The notes under the pieces: generated by a model
Told to the model about the DNA's origin: nothing
What the model saw: the letters and a program-made list of their open reading frames with translations, nothing else
The model's database searches: none
Made by a program: the position numbers and the translations under genes
Assembly (NCBI GenBank): GCA_019115825.1
Contig: DXCV01000030.1
Location: 1-46,306 of the forward strand
Reading direction: 5' to 3'
Origin: Candidatus Bacteroides pullicola
Lineage (GTDB): Bacteria; Bacteroidota; Bacteroidia; Bacteroidales; Bacteroidaceae
Length of the DNA: 46,306 nucleotides
Shown: positions 25,723-34,800 of the stretch, piece by piece
Numbering within the stretch: the stretch's first letter is position 1
Layout: each line of letters starts with the position of its first letter

Positions 25723-26235
25723 ATGGAAATAACTCTCGAAACAGTAGTTTTCTACTTCCTTGCGGCCTTCATCGCTGCGTTTTCCATCCTGACGGTGACC
25801 ACCAACCGCATCGTGCGCGCGGCCACTTACTTGCTGTTCGTACTGTTCGGCACGGCAGGATTCTATTTCCTGCTGGGATATACGTTCCTTGGCTCCGTAC
25901 AAATCATGGTATATGCCGGAGGCGTCGTCGTGCTCTACGTATTCTCCATCTTCCTGACCAGCGGAGAGGGCGCCAAGTTTCAGAAGCTGAAGAAAAGCCG
26001 CTTCTGGGCAGCCTTAGGCACCACACTGGCAGGAGCCGTCATCGTATTGTTTGTTTTGCTGAAGCACAAGTTCCTCGCTCCTGTCGACGTGGAGTATGCC
26101 GAGACGGGATTCAAGGAAATCGGCTCGCTGATGGTGAGCAGCGACAAATACGGGTATTTATTGCCGTTCGAGGCAGTCAGCATCCTGTTGCTGGCGTGCA
26201 TCATCGGCGGATTGTTAATCGCACGTAAAAGATAA
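25723..26235 (+). CDS. nuoJ: NADH-quinone oxidoreductase subunit J
   Basis: 170 residues with about five transmembrane helices. FYFLLGYTFLGSVQIMVYAGGVVVLYVFSIFL is the pi-bulge helix 3 region with the conserved Tyr/Gly run of NuoJ/ND6. It connects the quinone chamber to the antiporter-like subunits. Confidence 0.94.
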   Translation: MEITLETVVFYFLAAFIAAFSILTVTTNRIVRAATYLLFVLFGTAGFYFLLGYTFLGSVQIMVYAGGVVVLYVFSIFLTSGEGAKFQKLKKSRFWAALGTTLAGAVIVLFVLLKHKFLAPVDVEYAETGFKEIGSLMVSSDKYGYLLPFEAVSILLLACIIGGLLIARKR

Positions 26236-26243
26236 TCACAGCT

Positions 26244-26552
26244 ATGGTACATTTGGAATATTATCTGATAGTTTCGACTATCATGCTTTTTGCAGGCGTT
26301 TACGGGTTCTTTACCCGACGCAACACGTTGCACATGCTTATTTCGATTGAGTTGATTCTGAATGCTACAGACATCAACTTCGCAGTGTTCAACCGTTTCC
26401 TGTTCCCTGGCATGCTGGAAGGCCACTTCTTCGCCCTCTTCGCCATTGCCATCGCGGCAGCAGAGACGGCCATAGCGATTGCCATCATGATTAACATCTA
26501 CCGTAACATCCGCAGCATCCAGGTAAACCGCTTGGAGGAGTTGAAGTGGTAA
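26244..26552 (+). CDS. nuoK: NADH-quinone oxidoreductase subunit K
   Basis: 102 residues, three transmembrane helices. GFFTRRNTLHMLISIELILNATDINF and the later FALFAIAIAAAETAIAIAI carry the two conserved membrane glutamates of the proton path (ND4L family). It starts eight bases after nuoJ. Confidence 0.95.
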   Translation: MVHLEYYLIVSTIMLFAGVYGFFTRRNTLHMLISIELILNATDINFAVFNRFLFPGMLEGHFFALFAIAIAAAETAIAIAIMINIYRNIRSIQVNRLEELKW

Positions 26553-26591
26553 TATCAATTGAAGTGAAAAACTAATAACTGAAAAATTAAT

Positions 26592-28481
26592 ATGGAATAT
26601 ACAATTCTTATCCTGCTGCTTCCGTTCCTCTCGTTCCTGACCCTCGGTCTGGGAGGCAAATGGATGTCGCACCGTACGGCCGGCTTGATCGGCACGGTGG
26701 TGCTGGGTGCGGTAACCGTGTTATCCTACACCACGGCGGCCATCTACTTCAGCAGCCCCCGCCTGGCGGACGGCACGTTTGAGACGTTGATGCCTTACAA
26801 CTTCACTTGGTTGCCCTTCACGGAGCGGCTGAGCATTGACATGGGCATCCTGCTCGACCCCATCTCCGTGATGATGCTCATCGTCATCAGCACGGTGTCG
26901 TTCATGGTACATATCTATTCGTTCGGCTACATGAAAGGCGAAGTGGGCTTCCAACGCTACTACGCTTTCCTGTCGCTGTTCACCATGTCCATGCTGGGAC
27001 TGGTGGTGGCTACCAACATCTTCCAGATGTATCTGTTCTGGGAGTTGGTGGGTGTCTCCTCCTACTTATTGATTGGATTCTACTACACGAAGCCTTCGGC
27101 CATCGCCGCTTCCAAGAAAGCATTCATCGTGACGCGCTTTGCCGATTTGGGCTTCCTTATTGGTATCCTGATTTACGGCTACTTCGCCGGAACTTACACC
27201 TTCGAGCCTGACACGATGATGCTGGCCAAGGGCGGTGCCGCCATGATTCCGCTGGCACTGGGCCTGATGTTCATTGGTGGTGCCGGCAAGAGTGCCATGT
27301 TCCCGTTGCACATCTGGTTGCCGGACGCCATGGAAGGCCCGACGCCTGTCAGCGCCTTGATCCATGCCGCTACGATGGTGGTTGCCGGTGTTTATCTGGT
27401 GGCCCGCATGTTCCCGCTGTTCATTGAGTATGCTCCTTCCACATTGCACATCGTGGCCTATGTAGGTGCCTTCACGGCATTCTTCGCAGCCAGCATCGCC
27501 TGTGTGCAGACGGATATCAAACGTGTGCTCGCCTTCTCCACTATCTCCCAAATTGGCTTCATGATGGTTGCTTTGGGTGTTTGCTTTGCCGCAGACCCGC
27601 ACGAGGGCGGTTTGGGTTATATGGCAGGTATGTTCCACTTGTTCACACACGCCATGTTCAAGGCCCTGCTCTTCCTGGGTGCCGGCAGTATCATCCACGC
27701 CGTACACAGCAATGAGATGTCAGCCATGGGAGGCCTGCGCAAGTATATGCCCATCACGCACATCACGTTTCTGATTGCCTGCTTGGCTATCGCCGGTATT
27801 CCTCCGTTCTCCGGTTTCTTCTCGAAGGACGAGATTCTGACGGCTTGCTTCCAGTTCAGCCCCGCCATGGGTTGGATCATGACCGTCATTGCCGGCATGA
27901 CCGCCTTCTATATGTTCCGCCTGTATTTCGGTATCTTCTGGGGAACAGAGAACAAAGAACTGCACGCACACCACACGCCGCACGAAAGCCCCTTGTCGAT
28001 GACATTCCCGCTACTGTTCCTGGCCTTGGTAACTGTTGTGGGCGGATTCATCCCCTTCGGAGAATTTGTTTCCTCCAACGGACATGCCTACGAAATCCAC
28101 TTGGATTGGAGCGTAGCCGCCACGAGCATCGTGGTTGCCGTGGTTGCCATTGCATTGGCCACCTTCATCTACGCCAAGGAGAAGCAGCCCGTGGCCGACG
28201 CATTGGCCCGCCGCTTCCGTGGCTTGTGGACAGCTGCTTATCATCGCTTCTACATTGACGAGATTTATCAGTTCATCACGCACCGGATTATCTTCCGCTG
28301 CGTCTCCACTCCCATTGCCTGGTGGGACCGCCACGTGGTGGACGGTTTCTTCAACTTCTTGGCATGGGGTTCGAACGCAGGCAGCGATTCCATCCGCACC
28401 TTGCAGAGCGGCCGCGTACAGCAGTATGCGCTGGTATTCTTGCTGGGCGTGCTGGCACTGATACTGATTCTGTTGCTGTAA
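26592..28481 (+). CDS. nuoL: NADH-quinone oxidoreductase subunit L
   Basis: 629 residues, the distal antiporter-like proton-pumping subunit with about 16 transmembrane helices. Conserved proton-path blocks include YLFWELVGVSSYLLIGFYY (Glu), GKSAMFPLHIWLPDAMEGPTPVSALIHAATMV (Lys, His) and ACVQTDIKRVLAFSTISQIGFMMVALG. The C-terminus contains the lateral helix that clamps NuoM and NuoN. Confidence 0.96.
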   Translation: MEYTILILLLPFLSFLTLGLGGKWMSHRTAGLIGTVVLGAVTVLSYTTAAIYFSSPRLADGTFETLMPYNFTWLPFTERLSIDMGILLDPISVMMLIVISTVSFMVHIYSFGYMKGEVGFQRYYAFLSLFTMSMLGLVVATNIFQMYLFWELVGVSSYLLIGFYYTKPSAIAASKKAFIVTRFADLGFLIGILIYGYFAGTYTFEPDTMMLAKGGAAMIPLALGLMFIGGAGKSAMFPLHIWLPDAMEGPTPVSALIHAATMVVAGVYLVARMFPLFIEYAPSTLHIVAYVGAFTAFFAASIACVQTDIKRVLAFSTISQIGFMMVALGVCFAADPHEGGLGYMAGMFHLFTHAMFKALLFLGAGSIIHAVHSNEMSAMGGLRKYMPITHITFLIACLAIAGIPPFSGFFSKDEILTACFQFSPAMGWIMTVIAGMTAFYMFRLYFGIFWGTENKELHAHHTPHESPLSMTFPLLFLALVTVVGGFIPFGEFVSSNGHAYEIHLDWSVAATSIVVAVVAIALATFIYAKEKQPVADALARRFRGLWTAAYHRFYIDEIYQFITHRIIFRCVSTPIAWWDRHVVDGFFNFLAWGSNAGSDSIRTLQSGRVQQYALVFLLGVLALILILLL

Positions 28482-28536
28482 CCGATGTGCGAGTGACTAA
28501 TAAACATAGAAACATAATTATTAAATACTCAATAAG

Positions 28537-30027
28537 ATGAACTTCTTATCATTATTTGTTCTCATTCCCCTGCTGATGTTGCTGGGCCTTTGGCTGAGCC
28601 GCAACATCTCACAGATACGCACGGTGATGGTGACGGGTGCTTCGGCCTTGCTGGTGCTCTCCCTCGCGCTGACCGTGATGTACCTCCAAGCCCGCCAGGG
28701 TGGCGCGACGGACGAGATGTTGTTTTGCGCCGATGTTGCCTGGTATCCGGCTCTCAACATACACTATTCGGTAGGCGTTGACGGCATATCGGTAGTGATG
28801 CTGCTGCTTTCGTCCATCATCGTGTTCACGGGTACATTCGCTTCCTGGCGTCTGCAACCGCTCACGAAAGAATATTTCCTTTGGTTCACGTTCCTGTCAC
28901 TGGGTGTGTTCGGTTTCTTCATCTCCATCGACTTGTTCACGATGTTCATGTTCTACGAGGTGGCCCTGATTCCGATGTACCTGCTGATTGGCGTGTGGGG
29001 TTCCGGTCACAAGGAATACTCGGCCATGAAGTTGACGCTGATGCTGATGGGTGGCTCCGCCTTCCTGCTGATTGGCATCCTGGGCATCTACTTCGGTTCG
29101 GGCGCCACGACCATGAACCTGCTGGAGATTGCCGACCTGCACAACATCCCCATTGAGCAACAACGCATCTGGTTCCCGCTAACCTTTATCGGCTTCGGCG
29201 TGCTGGGTGCCCTGTTCCCGTTCCACACATGGAGCCCCGACGGTCATGCTTCGGCACCCACGGCAGTGTCCATGCTGCACGCCGGCGTGCTGATGAAACT
29301 GGGAGGTTATGGTTGCTTCCGCATCGCCATGTACCTGATGCCTGAAGCTGCCAACGAGCTCTCTTGGATTTTTATCATCCTGACGGGTATCTCCGTTGTC
29401 TATGGTGCCTTCTCGGCTTGCGTGCAGACCGACCTGAAGTACATCAACGCCTACTCTTCCGTGTCGCACTGCGGCTTGGTGCTCTTCGCCATCCTGATGA
29501 TGAACCAGGCTGCCAGCACGGGTGCCGTGCTTCAGATGTTGTCCCACGGCTTGATGACGGCCTTGTTCTTCGCCCTTATCGGCATGATTTACGGACGTAC
29601 CCACACCCGTGACATCCGCGAGCTGAACGGCCTGATGAAAATCATGCCTTTCCTCTCCGTCTGCTACGTGATTGCCGGTCTGGCCAACCTGGGTCTGCCT
29701 GGCTTGAGCGGTTTTGTGGCCGAGATGACCATCTTCACCGGTGCTTTCCAACTGGATGACACGTTCCACCGCACATGGACCATCATCGCCACGGCTTCCA
29801 TCGTCATCACGGCGGTCTACATCCTGCGTCTGGTGGGCAAGATCCTGTATGGCACCTGCACCAACAAGCACCATCTGGAACTGACGGACGCCACTTGGGA
29901 CGAGCGCACGGCTGTCATCGTCCTCATCGCCTGCGTGGCCGCCCTCGGTCTGGCACCGTGGTGGATCAGCAACATGATTGGCGACAGCGTATTGCCGATA
30001 ATCAATCACCTGGCAGTAGTTCAATAA
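28537..30027 (+). CDS. nuoM: NADH-quinone oxidoreductase subunit M
   Basis: 496 residues with about 14 transmembrane helices. FMFYEVALIPMYLLIGVWGS (Glu), GALFPFHTWSPDGHASAPTAVSMLHAGVLMKLGGYG (Lys) and SACVQTDLKYINAYSSVSHCGLVLFA are the ND4/NuoM proton-path signatures. Lies 55 bases after nuoL. Confidence 0.96.
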   Translation: MNFLSLFVLIPLLMLLGLWLSRNISQIRTVMVTGASALLVLSLALTVMYLQARQGGATDEMLFCADVAWYPALNIHYSVGVDGISVVMLLLSSIIVFTGTFASWRLQPLTKEYFLWFTFLSLGVFGFFISIDLFTMFMFYEVALIPMYLLIGVWGSGHKEYSAMKLTLMLMGGSAFLLIGILGIYFGSGATTMNLLEIADLHNIPIEQQRIWFPLTFIGFGVLGALFPFHTWSPDGHASAPTAVSMLHAGVLMKLGGYGCFRIAMYLMPEAANELSWIFIILTGISVVYGAFSACVQTDLKYINAYSSVSHCGLVLFAILMMNQAASTGAVLQMLSHGLMTALFFALIGMIYGRTHTRDIRELNGLMKIMPFLSVCYVIAGLANLGLPGLSGFVAEMTIFTGAFQLDDTFHRTWTIIATASIVITAVYILRLVGKILYGTCTNKHHLELTDATWDERTAVIVLIACVAALGLAPWWISNMIGDSVLPIINHLAVVQ

Positions 30028-30054
30028 TCAATAACCTGTAAACAATAATTAGAT

Positions 30055-31500
30055 ATGGAAATGGATTACAGTCAATTCCTACTGATGAAAGAAGAGCTGT
30101 CGCTGATTGCCGTCATCGTCATTCTTTTCATCGCAGACCTCTTCATGAGTCCTGACAACCACAAGCGCGACGGGAAGCCTGTGCTGAACACGCTCCTGCC
30201 TGTTGCGCTGCTCCTGATACACACCGTTATCACGTTGGTGCCCGGTGCCGAGGCTTCCGCTTTCGGCGGCATGTACATCACCACGCCTGCCCAAAGCATC
30301 GTGAAGTCCATCCTGAGCATAGGCACGCTCATCGTGTTCCTGATGGCACACGAATGGATGCGCCGCGAGGAGAACCACATCAAGCAGGGCGAGTTCTACG
30401 TCCTGACGCTCTCCACCCTGCTGGGCATGTACTTCATGATTTCGGCCGGACACTTCCTGATGTTCTTCATCGGACTTGAGACGGCCAGCATCCCGATGGT
30501 GGCCCTGATTGCCTTCGACAAGTTCCGCTTCCAGTCCGCCGAGGCTGGTGCCAAGTATATCCTGACGGCCATGTTCTCCAGCGCCCTGCTGTTGTTCGGC
30601 CTGTCGCTGATCTACGGCACCACGGGCACGCTCTACTTCGAGGACATCCCCGCCGCCTTGGACGGCAGCGCCCTGCAAATCATGGCACTGGTGTTCTTCT
30701 TCTCCGGTATGGGCTTCAAGATTTCCTTGGTGCCCTTCCACCTGTGGACGGCCGACGTCTACGAGGGTTCGCCCAGCACGGTGACGGCCTACTTGAGCGT
30801 CATCTCCAAAGGCTCTGCAGCCTTCGTGCTGATGATTGTCCTCATCAAGGTGTTCGCCCCGATGGTGACGGAATGGCAGACTATCCTCTACTGGATTATC
30901 ATCCTCTCCATCACCCTGGCCAACCTCTTCGCCCTGCGCCAGCAGAACCTGATGCGACTGATGGCCTTCTCCAGCATCTCGCAGGCGGGCTACATCATGT
31001 TGGGTGTCATCGCCGGCACGTCGATGGGTATGACCTCACTGATTTACTACGTATTGATTTACCTCTTCGCCAACCTGGGTGTCTTCACGGTCATCAACAT
31101 CATCATGCAGCGCACGGGCAAGGTGACGCTGACCGACTATAACGGTCTGTACACCACCAACCCGCGCCTGGCCTTCCTGATGACGCTGGCCCTGTTCTCC
31201 CTGGCAGGCATCCCGCCCTTCGCAGGCTTCTTCTCGAAGTTCTTCATCTTCGCGGCAGCTTTCGAAAGCGGTTTCCACCTGCTGGTGTTCATTGCCTTGG
31301 TCAACACGGTGCTGTCCCTGTACTACTACCTCCGCGTAGTGAAGTCCATGTACATCAACAAGAGCGACGAGCCCATCGTTACCTTCCAGAGCGATAACTA
31401 CACGCGCGTCAGCCTCCTGCTGTGCACGGCCGGCATCATCGTGCTGAGCATTGCCAGCGTGGTATATGACAGTATCGACAAGTTCTCGTTCGGTCTGTAA
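30055..31500 (+). CDS. nuoN: NADH-quinone oxidoreductase subunit N
   Basis: 481 residues, about 14 transmembrane helices, the antiporter-like subunit nearest NuoK. Signatures are [19 protein letters not shown] (Glu), [38 protein letters not shown] (Lys pair) and [23 protein letters not shown]. Last gene of the operon; a terminator hairpin starts about 30 bases after the stop. Confidence 0.96.
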   Translation: MEMDYSQFLLMKEELSLIAVIVILFIADLFMSPDNHKRDGKPVLNTLLPVALLLIHTVITLVPGAEASAFGGMYITTPAQSIVKSILSIGTLIVFLMAHEWMRREENHIKQGEFYVLTLSTLLGMYFMISAGHFLMFFIGLETASIPMVALIAFDKFRFQSAEAGAKYILTAMFSSALLLFGLSLIYGTTGTLYFEDIPAALDGSALQIMALVFFFSGMGFKISLVPFHLWTADVYEGSPSTVTAYLSVISKGSAAFVLMIVLIKVFAPMVTEWQTILYWIIILSITLANLFALRQQNLMRLMAFSSISQAGYIMLGVIAGTSMGMTSLIYYVLIYLFANLGVFTVINIIMQRTGKVTLTDYNGLYTTNPRLAFLMTLALFSLAGIPPFAGFFSKFFIFAAAFESGFHLLVFIALVNTVLSLYYYLRVVKSMYINKSDEPIVTFQSDNYTRVSLLLCTAGIIVLSIASVVYDSIDKFSFGL

Positions 31501-31531
31501 GAACAACAAAATATTATAATATTGTAAGAAA

Positions 31532-31562
31532 GTCGAGGTGCATTAGCATCTCGGCTTTTTTT
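31532..31562 (+). terminator. Rho-independent terminator of the nuo operon
   Basis: CGAGGTGC (31534-31541) pairs with GCATCTCG (31546-31553) around an ATTA loop, extended by two outer pairs, then a run of about eight T. Confidence 0.85.
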
Positions 31563-31598
31563 ATTCCCACTGCACAGAAATGTTTTGTAACTTATACT

Positions 31599-31774
31599 TT
31601 CACAGTACGGATGTGACAGCTTCACAGTACGGGTGTGACAGCTTCACAGTACGGGTGTGATACCGTCACAGTACGGATGTGATACCGTTACAGTACGGAT
31701 GTAACGCCGTTACAATACGGATGTAACACCGTTACAATACGGATGTAACGCCGTTACAGTACGGATGTAACACC
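31599..31774. repeat. Array C: eight perfect 22-bp units with compensated dyads
   Basis: Eight contiguous 22-bp units fill exactly 176 bases (starts at 31599, 31621, 31643, 31665, 31687, 31709, 31731, 31753). Each holds two arms flanking a 7-base centre, GTACGGA or a one-base variant. Units 1-4 have TCACA with TGTGA; units 5-8 have GTTACA with TGTAAC. The C-to-T change in the left arm is matched by G-to-A in the right arm, so pairing is preserved. Array C lies after the nuo terminator and before the helicase promoter. Confidence 0.92.
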
Positions 31775-31826
31775 CAGTACCTTGAACATCGAATCCGGAA
31801 ATCCCTAAACTACCTATAAGCAGAAG

Positions 31827-31857
31827 TTGGTTTTATTCATCTAAATACCTATTTTTG
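31827..31857 (+). promoter_or_regulatory. Promoter of the exonuclease/RecQ/UvrD gene
   Basis: TATTTTTG (31850-31857) fits the -7 consensus; TTGG at 31827-31830, 19 bases upstream, is a partial -33 match. The ATG is 20 bases further on. Array C ends 52 bases before the -33 position. Confidence 0.55.
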
Positions 31858-31876
31858 CAATAGACTAAAATATGAT

Positions 31877-34800
31877 ATGATGAATACTCCACGTTATGCT
31901 TTGATAGATGTTGAAGTCGGCTTGAAAGACCACAAGATTCACGACATCGGTGCCTTGCGTGACGATAATGCCGTCTACCATAAAGCGTCAAAAAAGGAAT
32001 TGTTCGAGTTTCTTAATGGCGTGGACTATATCTGTGGACATAATATTATCCACCACGATGCGAAATACCTGTTTGCGGATGAGGCCTGTCATTGGCAACT
32101 GGTTGATACGCTGTATCTTTCGCCTCTGCTATTCCCGGAACGCCCCTACCATCGCCTCGTGAAAGACGACAAACTGGTCAGCGAGCAGATGAACAACCCG
32201 GTAAACGATTGCGAAAAGGCGAGAGATTTGCTGCTGGACGAAAGTACGTGTTGGCATTCGTTACCGGAAGGAAAGCGCAGAATGTTTGCTTCCCTCTTAA
32301 AAGATAAAGTGGAGTTCAAAGGATTCCTCAGCATGATGAAGGCGGAATACGCTGAGGACAATCTGACAGAACTCATCGAAAAATTGTATGAAGGAAAAAT
32401 CTGCCGACATGCATACCTTGACCAGATTATTGAGCAATATCCTTGCGAATTGGCCTACGCATTAGCTCTTATAGATACTACAGATTATCGTTCAGTCACT
32501 CCACAATGGGTGCTTCACAATTATCCTGAAGTAGAATATATCGTAAAACAGCTCCGCCATACCCGTTGCAAGGAAGGTTGCCCGTATTGTAATGCCCAAC
32601 TGAATATACATCACCACTTAAAAGCGTTTTTTGGATATGACCAATTCCGCACATACGAAGGCGAGCCGCTTCAGGAACAAGCAGCCCAGGCAGCCTTGGA
32701 TGGCAAATCCCTATTGGCGATATTCCCTACAGGCGGAGGCAAATCCCTCACCTTTCAACTACCCGCGCTCATGGAAGGAAGAACCCAGCATGGGCTTACG
32801 GTAGTCATTTCACCCTTACAGTCCTTGATGAAAGACCAGGTAGACAATCTCGCAGAAAAAGGCATCACGGATGCTGTGACGATAAACGGTTTGTTGGATC
32901 CCATCACAAGGGCTCTGGCCATACAAAGGGTACAAAACGGGGAAGCGTCACTCTTGTATATTGCCCCGGAAATGCTTCGGTCGAAAACCATTGAAAAAAT
33001 CTTGATGGCGCGCCATATCGTGCGGTTCGTGATTGACGAAGCCCATTGTTTCTCATCGTGGGGACAGGATTTCAGGGTGGATTATCTCTATATCGGAAAG
33101 TTCATCCAGGAATACCAGCAAAAGAAGAGGTGCAAATATGCCATTCCGGTATCCTGCTTTACCGCCACGGCCAAGCAGAAAGTGGTGCAAGACATTTGCG
33201 ATTACTTCAAGCAGACATTAAACTTGGACTTGGAGTTATTTGCCTCGGCAGCCTCCAGAACCAACCTGCGTTATTCTGTCCTGCACACAGAAACGGACGA
33301 AGAGAAATATGTCATTTTAAGAAAACTTGTTGCGGGCTCCGACTGTCCAACCATTGTATATGTGTCACGGACCAAACGCACGCAGGAAATAGCGGCAAAG
33401 TTGACCCGTGACGGTTACAAGGCATTGCCTTTTAATGGCAAAATGGATGCTGACGAGAAAGTCGCCAATCAAGATGCTTTTATGAACGATGAAGTACGCA
33501 TCATTGTGGCGACTTCTGCGTTTGGCATGGGGGTAGACAAGAAAGATATAGGCCTTGTGGTACACTATGACATCTCCGATTCATTAGAGAATTATGTCCA
33601 AGAAGCAGGCAGAGCGGGACGCGATCCAGGCCTCAACGCCCGCTGCTACGTACTTTATAATGACGGAGACCTGGACAAACATTTCATTTTACTGAATCAA
33701 AGCAAGCTAAGCATCAGTGAAATACAACAGGTATGGAAGGCTGTGAAAGATCTTACCAAGCAGCGCAGGAAGCTATATTGTTCGGCACTGGAAATTGCCC
33801 GGCAAGCCGGTTGGGACGATTCTGTTTCTGATATTGAGACCCGTGTACGGACAGCTTTGGCAGCCTTGGAGCAAAGCGGTTATCTGACAAGGGGCAACAA
33901 CGTTCCTCACGTCTATGCTACCGGCATTACGGTAAAGGATATGGAAGAAGCCCGACAACGCCTTTCCGCATCCCTGCTGTTCGACAATGAAGAAAAAGAA
34001 AAAGCGGTCAGAGTCATCAAATCATTGATTTCAAAAAAGTATATTGCCAAAGCACAAGACGCAGAGGCAGAATCGCGGATTGATTATCTGGCAGATATTT
34101 TAGGACTAAAAAAATATGACATCATATCCGTAGTGGAACGGATGCGACAAGAGGGCATATTGGCAGACAGCAAGGACATCTCGGCTTACTTGACAGACGC
34201 CGGTGATTCGGAAAGAAAATCACGGATTCTACTCGACCAATTCGCAAAACTGGAGCGGTATATTCTCAACCACATCCCGGACGAGTCTCTGCGGATATCC
34301 TGCAAACAATTGAATGATAATGCCATGAACGATGGAATCATCAGTTCTACAGAAAAGAAAATCCGGACTTTGCTCTATTTCCTCACCATCACAGGATATA
34401 CCCGCAAAAAAGAATACGTCGCCCACTATATGGAAATCAGCCTCCAAACCGATACGGACTCTATTATCAAACGGTTTGAAAAACGATTGGAAATCTGCCG
34501 GTTTGCCGTAGAATGGCTCTATAAGTTCGTAGCCCATGACAAAGACTATTCTCCAGACAAGGCCATCCAATTCTCTGTAGTAGAACTTTTTAATCAGATC
34601 AAGTCTGGCGCCCACTCTCTTTTCGGCAGCTTCGACAGCCTCCAACTGGAAGATGTGGAAGAAGCATTGTTGTATCTCTCGAAAATAGGTGCCCTCAAGC
34701 TTGAAGGTGGTTTTCTGGTGATTTATAACGCCATGGAAATTCAGCGGCTTAAAGATAGCAGATCCAGATACAAATTGGATGACTACCACATGCTTGACGA

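Larger units (their letters stand above)
31501..31876. other. Intergenic region between nuoN and the helicase gene
   Basis: 376 bases: the nuo terminator (31532-31562), the eight-unit array C (31599-31774), then a promoter for the helicase gene (31827-31857). I see no further gene. Confidence 0.8.

Noticed and set aside
31599..31774. CRISPR array
   Set aside because: The 22-bp units are contiguous with no unique spacers, and there are no cas genes in the window.
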